A stretch of 25,894 nucleotides of DNA from Marine Group I thaumarchaeote SCGC AAA799-O18 (GTDB lineage Archaea > Thermoproteota > Nitrososphaeria > Nitrososphaerales > Nitrosopumilaceae). How positions within the stretch are numbered: position 1 is the stretch's first letter; every line of letters begins with the position of its first letter. This document shows positions 22,447-25,894 of this stretch, piece by piece. The DNA is taken from assembly GCA_000746705.1 (NCBI GenBank), contig JOTC01000003.1, forward strand, positions 10,659-36,552. Reading direction: 5' to 3'. The notes under the pieces are model-generated. The model searched no databases. It was not told the origin of the DNA and saw only the letters and a program-made list of their open reading frames with translations. The translations under genes were made by a program, and so were the position numbers.

Positions 22447-23193
22447 ATGGTACAAACTAGATTAATTCCCAATTATCCAGCCCTCATGATTGATAGTCAG
22501 GTAAAAAGTTTGGTTGTAACTGACTTGCATCTAGGATTTGAGGCAAAATTATCACAGAATAACATATTCTTAGGGAAAAACACAGCAGTGTTAGAATCTA
22601 TAAAAGAGATTGAAAAAATTATAGATAAGGCAAAACCTGATTCGTTAATTCTTCTTGGCGATGTAAAGTCTGGAATAAAATATATAACAAAAATAGAATG
22701 GAATGATGTACCAGTTTTTTTAGAAAAAATTAAGAAACAAATCAGTATAACATTGATCCCTGGTAATCATGATGCTAACATAGAAAAATTGATTCCTGAA
22801 GGAATTTCACTTGCTACCTCAAAAGGAATAATTGTTGAAGATGTGCTGTTAACACATGGTCATACAATGCCATCAGAAAATTTTTCATCTGTAAATAAAA
22901 TTATAATGGGACACGTTCATCCTGTTTTTTTCCAAGAAGAATCTATTATTAATGGTGAAAGAGTTTGGGTTACAATGAAATGTGAAAAACAAAGAATTTT
23001 TCCGTCAAAAACTGGTGAATTAGAAATAATAATCATGCCAACATTTAACAAACATTTTTACACAATACAAAAAAAATTCTATAAAAAGTCAATTTCACCC
23101 ATATTGGATAAGATTGAAGTGTTAGAGGCTAAAATTTTGACACTTGACGGTACTATAATTGGCAATGAATCATTACTTCCCAACGTAATTTAA
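22447..23193 (+). CDS. Metallophosphoesterase, archaeal SbcD-related type
   Basis: A calcineurin-like phosphoesterase of 248 residues. The metal-binding motifs are in order: TDLHLGFE (Asp26, His28), LGDVKSG (Asp72), PGNHDA (Asn107-His108-Asp109), LTHGHT (137-139) and MGHVHP (156-158). The arrangement matches the archaeal 'SbcD-related' single-domain group, often encoded near Lhr-type helicases or ligases and thought to act on nucleic acid ends; that link is from the family, not this sequence. I use the ATG at 22447 rather than the TTG just before it. It is divergent from the SWIM protein, and its 3' end meets the decayed carA fragment on the other strand. Confidence 0.9.
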   Translation: MVQTRLIPNYPALMIDSQVKSLVVTDLHLGFEAKLSQNNIFLGKNTAVLESIKEIEKIIDKAKPDSLILLGDVKSGIKYITKIEWNDVPVFLEKIKKQISITLIPGNHDANIEKLIPEGISLATSKGIIVEDVLLTHGHTMPSENFSSVNKIIMGHVHPVFFQEESIINGERVWVTMKCEKQRIFPSKTGELEIIIMPTFNKHFYTIQKKFYKKSISPILDKIEVLEAKILTLDGTIIGNESLLPNVI

Positions 23194-23194
23194 T

Positions 23195-23590
23195 ATAGTC
23201 ATCATACGAATCCTTGAATTTTTTTTCATTATACCACCCTCGCCAAGAGTCATAGCAAAATGCCATGATTTACCGTCAAAGATAATTCATGTATAACCAA
23301 GCCGCGAACTTTGATTTCATCTGACCCGGAAAATCTTGGTAATCCTTCTATTCTGATGACTGGATCAGGTATACCATAATTTCCTACTAATGGGTAAGTT
23401 AAGGTAAAAATTTGCCCATTATATTATGGATCTGTGAGTCTTTTGAGATAACCGACCATTCCAGTGTTAAAGATAATTTCACCAAAAGTTAAACCGGAAT
23501 AACCGAATCCATTTCCAGCAAAATCAGAACCGTCACTTAAGATCAGTTTTCCAAACTTGTTTGCGTATTTGGATTTTTTTATTGCTGTTG
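23195..23590 (-). pseudogene. carA: Decayed N-terminal fragment of carA (carbamoyl-phosphate synthase small subunit)
   Basis: Read on the minus strand from about 23590, one frame gives KFGKLILSDGSDFAGNGFG, then GYSGLTFGEIIFNTGMVGY and RLTDP, followed by an in-frame TAA (23426-23424) where CarA has Ser. It resumes as YNGQIFTLTYPLVGNYGIPD and IKVRGLVIHELSLT. A frame change near 23268-23275 leads to SWHFAMTLGE, and a second near 23240 to WYNEKKFKDSYDDY. This order matches the N-terminal domain of CarA as I know it. No start codon is in frame, and the whole glutaminase domain is absent. It is therefore a truncated, multiply broken copy. A working carA must lie elsewhere if the pathway exists. Confidence 0.85.
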
Positions 23591-23670
23591 AAACCCTCGA
23601 AAAGTTATCTTAAAAAATAATTTAGTTTTTGTAAGATAAGATAAATTTAAAATTTTCTTTAGTATTTTAG

Positions 23671-24864
23671 TTATAATGCCTTAAATTGTTCACTCCATTT
23701 GTAATACGCTCTAATCGCATCCATGGATACACTTGGTTTTCGTCTAGCCATAGTTTCTCTGAAGTCTTTCATCATTAGATCTCGTGGCTGTGAAAGGCTT
23801 TCTCCATTTACGGGCTCCACATATTCAGGCGTATGAAACATTTCATTTACAACCTTAAGTTGAACCGATTGACATATGTCTTTGATATCACTTGCGCTAT
23901 ATCCGTCAAAAATCGATGCCAATGTATGAAGACGCACCCTACTATCAATTTTTAGTTGGTTTGTATAGAGAGCAAAAAGTTTTTCTCTAGCTTCAAGTGA
24001 TGGCAAGGAAACATAAATTCTTTTTTGGAATCTACGTAAAAATGGATGATCTAGACTCCAAGGTTTATTGGTTGCACCGATCACATACAATTTGGTGTCT
24101 TTTCCCTTATCGTTAATTCCATCTATTTCTGTTAGAAATTGATTCCTAGATCTTACCTCGCCCCCAATTTCATTTGTACGTTCACCTAAAAGGGAATCGA
24201 GTTCATCAATAAATAAAATCACAGGCTTTCCTTCCCTCTGAGCATAGCCATGTGCCATTTTAAATAATCTTGAAACATTTTTTTCCGCCTCCCCAAGCCA
24301 TTTACTCATCATAGATGAACCATCCACATTGATGAAATATCCATCAAGTTCATTTGCTGTTGCTGCAGCTAGAACTGTCTTACCACAACCAGGTGGACCA
24401 TACAATAGTATTCCCCTTGGCCAACCTAATGGAAAAAGATCACCCCTTTTCGTAGGATAAACGATTGATTCACGTAATGCGTTTTTTGCGTCGTCCACAC
24501 CAACAACATCATCCCACTTCACATCTGGTTTTTCCTTCATCACCATATCATCAAAATTATCTTGTTTGGGCTTAGATAGATTAGCTTGCTGTTCTTGAGG
24601 TGATGCTGTAGGATCAACTACTGGTTCTATATCAGTACCTGTAGCCTGTAGTACTTTGATTCTATTCTGATACGAACCCATTCGTTCTGTGTATATTTTA
24701 TTTAGTTTACTGTCAGGATAAAGATGCATTAATTTCAATAACGAGTCTATAGCCTTTTGATAATGGGCAACTGCCATTCCACGCGCACCCTGAGAATCAT
24801 ATTTTATTGCGTCTGAGGCGTACTGACTAGCGCTTTTTTCTAATTCCTGTGGTGCCATATTCAT
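23671..24864 (-). CDS. cdvC: CdvC, Vps4-like AAA ATPase of ESCRT-III cell division
   Basis: It disassembles or remodels CdvB (ESCRT-III) filaments at the division site. The protein has 397 residues. An MIT domain (about 1-75, YQKAIDSLLKLMHLYP) binds CdvB tails, followed by a flexible linker (80-110) and the AAA core. The core has Walker A GPPGCGKT (156-163), Walker B LFIDELD (Glu221), sensor-1 GATNKP (Asn266) and arginine fingers at FLRRFQKR (277-278). The C-terminal helical lid and Vps4-like tail end in YYKWSEQF. The pore loop SKWLGEAEKNV is intact. CdvA and CdvB genes are not adjacent, as is usual in Thaumarchaeota. The ATG at 24864 is used; another ATG follows two codons later. Confidence 0.96.
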   Translation of the reverse strand: MNMAPQELEKSASQYASDAIKYDSQGARGMAVAHYQKAIDSLLKLMHLYPDSKLNKIYTERMGSYQNRIKVLQATGTDIEPVVDPTASPQEQQANLSKPKQDNFDDMVMKEKPDVKWDDVVGVDDAKNALRESIVYPTKRGDLFPLGWPRGILLYGPPGCGKTVLAAATANELDGYFINVDGSSMMSKWLGEAEKNVSRLFKMAHGYAQREGKPVILFIDELDSLLGERTNEIGGEVRSRNQFLTEIDGINDKGKDTKLYVIGATNKPWSLDHPFLRRFQKRIYVSLPSLEAREKLFALYTNQLKIDSRVRLHTLASIFDGYSASDIKDICQSVQLKVVNEMFHTPEYVEPVNGESLSQPRDLMMKDFRETMARRKPSVSMDAIRAYYKWSEQFKAL

Positions 24865-24981
24865 CTAAATTACCTTAATAGTATTCGGTTTAGTTTTACA
24901 AATACACCATAACTAGTAAACAACTGTAAAATAGATAGTTAAATAATTTACACTAGTTCAGGCTCAGTCAGGGATTTTACG

Positions 24982-25894
24982 TTAACTGTTTCTAAGTTGT
25001 GAATTCATTTTTTGTAAAAATTTTTTTATTTTGTTTTTTGGAATGATAGCCCCACATGCTTTATCGTGTCCCCCACCAGAACCACCAAGTTCATCAGCCA
25101 GTGATGATACCAATCTACCCAAATGTACTTTACATGAACGAGAGCCTCTTACTGAAACAGCATATATACCATTATCAATTCTTTCTTTATAGGCAACACC
25201 TACATTTTTTCCTGAAAGACCAAGTACGAAGTTTACAGCACCACTCGCTCCAGAATCTAACACTTCCATATGAGCTAGGTTTTTTGAAATTTTCATTGAT
25301 TTCTTGACTTTTGATATTATCTCAGCGAGTTTTCCAACTTGAATCTGAGCAAACTCAAACGCGTTTGGTATATCATGAGGATACGTTGAATCACTTAATT
25401 CTTCCACCAGATACAAAAGATATTCAGCATCTTTTTGGTGTCCTACAATATTGTAAGTTAGAACAGTCGCATTAACTAATACAAATTGTCTATCATACAT
25501 TTGTAAAAGCTTTGTAGCTATCGGTCTTTCTTCCATGTAATCAGTTACTGCTGCACATGCTGCTATAAATGAAGAATGTTCTGATAGTTTTTTCTGAAAT
25601 GCATTATAGACAAGAACCGTTGTACATTCAGAAACATCATGAATAAGTACAACTTTACTTTTTTTGAGTTTAGTGATGACTGATGAATCTAGTTCATGAT
25701 GATCTACATATGTAACTGAAACTCGTTTTTTTTGTTAGTTCAGAAAGTATCTCTACAAAATTATCACTATTTTTTTTACTTAATCCTAGATCACAGATAA
25801 ATAATTTTTTTAAAGTATCGTCATTACGTAATGACTCTAGTACATCCATCATCTCAGGATAGTCTACAAGTATACAGTCACCTCCAAATAATTG
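24982..25894 (-). CDS. DHH/DHHA1 phosphoesterase, frameshifted and cut by the window edge
   Basis: A RecJ/NrnA-type phosphodiesterase acting on single-stranded nucleic acid or nucleotides. From the right edge one frame gives LFGGDCILVDYPEMMDVLES and the motif LFICDLGLS, then ends in a stop after LTKK. The neighbouring frame continues without loss as RVSVTYVDHHELDSS (DHH motif), ECTTVLVYNAF, AACAAVTDYMEERP and, in the DHHA1 domain, VSVRGSRSC and GGSGGGHDKACGA. The switch lies at eight A (T 25726-25733 on the plus strand); one A fewer restores a single frame. The N-terminal first motif is outside the window. The ATG at 25536 is internal. Everything else looks intact, so this is a read or assembly error, recent mutation or slippage site. 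Confidence 0.85.

Noticed and set aside
1..25894. CRISPR array, insertion sequence, tRNA or rRNA gene
   Set aside because: No regularly spaced repeats, no transposase or terminal inverted repeats, and no RNA-gene signature were found on either strand by reading.

Overview
The window looks like chromosome of an ammonia-oxidising-type archaeon (Thaumarchaeota / Nitrososphaerota, probably a Nitrosopumilus relative). This rests on gene content: a CdvC (Vps4-like) cell-division ATPase, a bifunctional archaeal fructose-1,6-bisphosphate aldolase/phosphatase, an archaeal ATP-dependent DNA ligase, a tRNA-splicing endonuclease and archaeal-type AspRS. Low GC, very tight packing, frequent TTG/GTG starts and TATA-like boxes 20-32 nt before start codons (leaderless style) fit as well. 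I saw no mobile element, CRISPR array, tRNA or rRNA.

Layout. 1-4111 (+): end of the aldolase/phosphatase gene, a small membrane protein, then DNA ligase, a DUF47/PhoU-like protein and the splicing endonuclease, closely spaced. 4108-4768 (-): two small unknown genes. 4820-6472 (+): a 550-aa tandem short-chain dehydrogenase with the size and layout of the N-terminal half of Chloroflexus malonyl-CoA reductase, but with altered catalytic residues. 6473-8117 (-): TauE/SafE exporter, DUF192 and an unknown gene. 8265-9478 (+): an MntR-type metal regulator and a membrane-anchored surface protein. 9479-9873: a stretch with only small candidate ORFs. 9874-11006 (+): a base-excision-repair pair (family 4 UDG and 3-methyladenine glycosylase). 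11003-11644 (-): DedA/VTT membrane protein. 11765-11863 (+): a 32-aa four-cysteine miniprotein behind a triplicated 7-mer. 11973-12908 (-): an orphan Dpp-type ATPase. 12977-14272 (+): aspS.

14261-18998 (-) is a branched-chain amino-acid operon, ilvB-ilvN-leuA-leuB, with a perfect 16-bp palindrome just upstream of its probable TATA box. It is followed by an NTF2-like protein (+), an LsrF-like aldolase paired with a zinc alcohol dehydrogenase (-), an anchored extracytoplasmic protein (+), and a SWIM zinc-finger protein divergent from a metallophosphoesterase. A decayed N-terminal fragment of carA (carbamoyl-phosphate synthase small subunit) lies at about 23195-23590 (-). The window ends with cdvC (-) and a DHH/DHHA1 phosphoesterase (-) that is interrupted by one frameshift at an eight-base homopolymer and runs off the end.

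Most genes are housekeeping. The points most worth a second look are the tandem SDR with altered active sites, the carA remnant, the DHH frameshift, the LsrF-like aldolase/dehydrogenase pair, the SWIM-phosphoesterase overlapping promoter pair, the palindrome before ilvB, and the small ORFs in the gaps.
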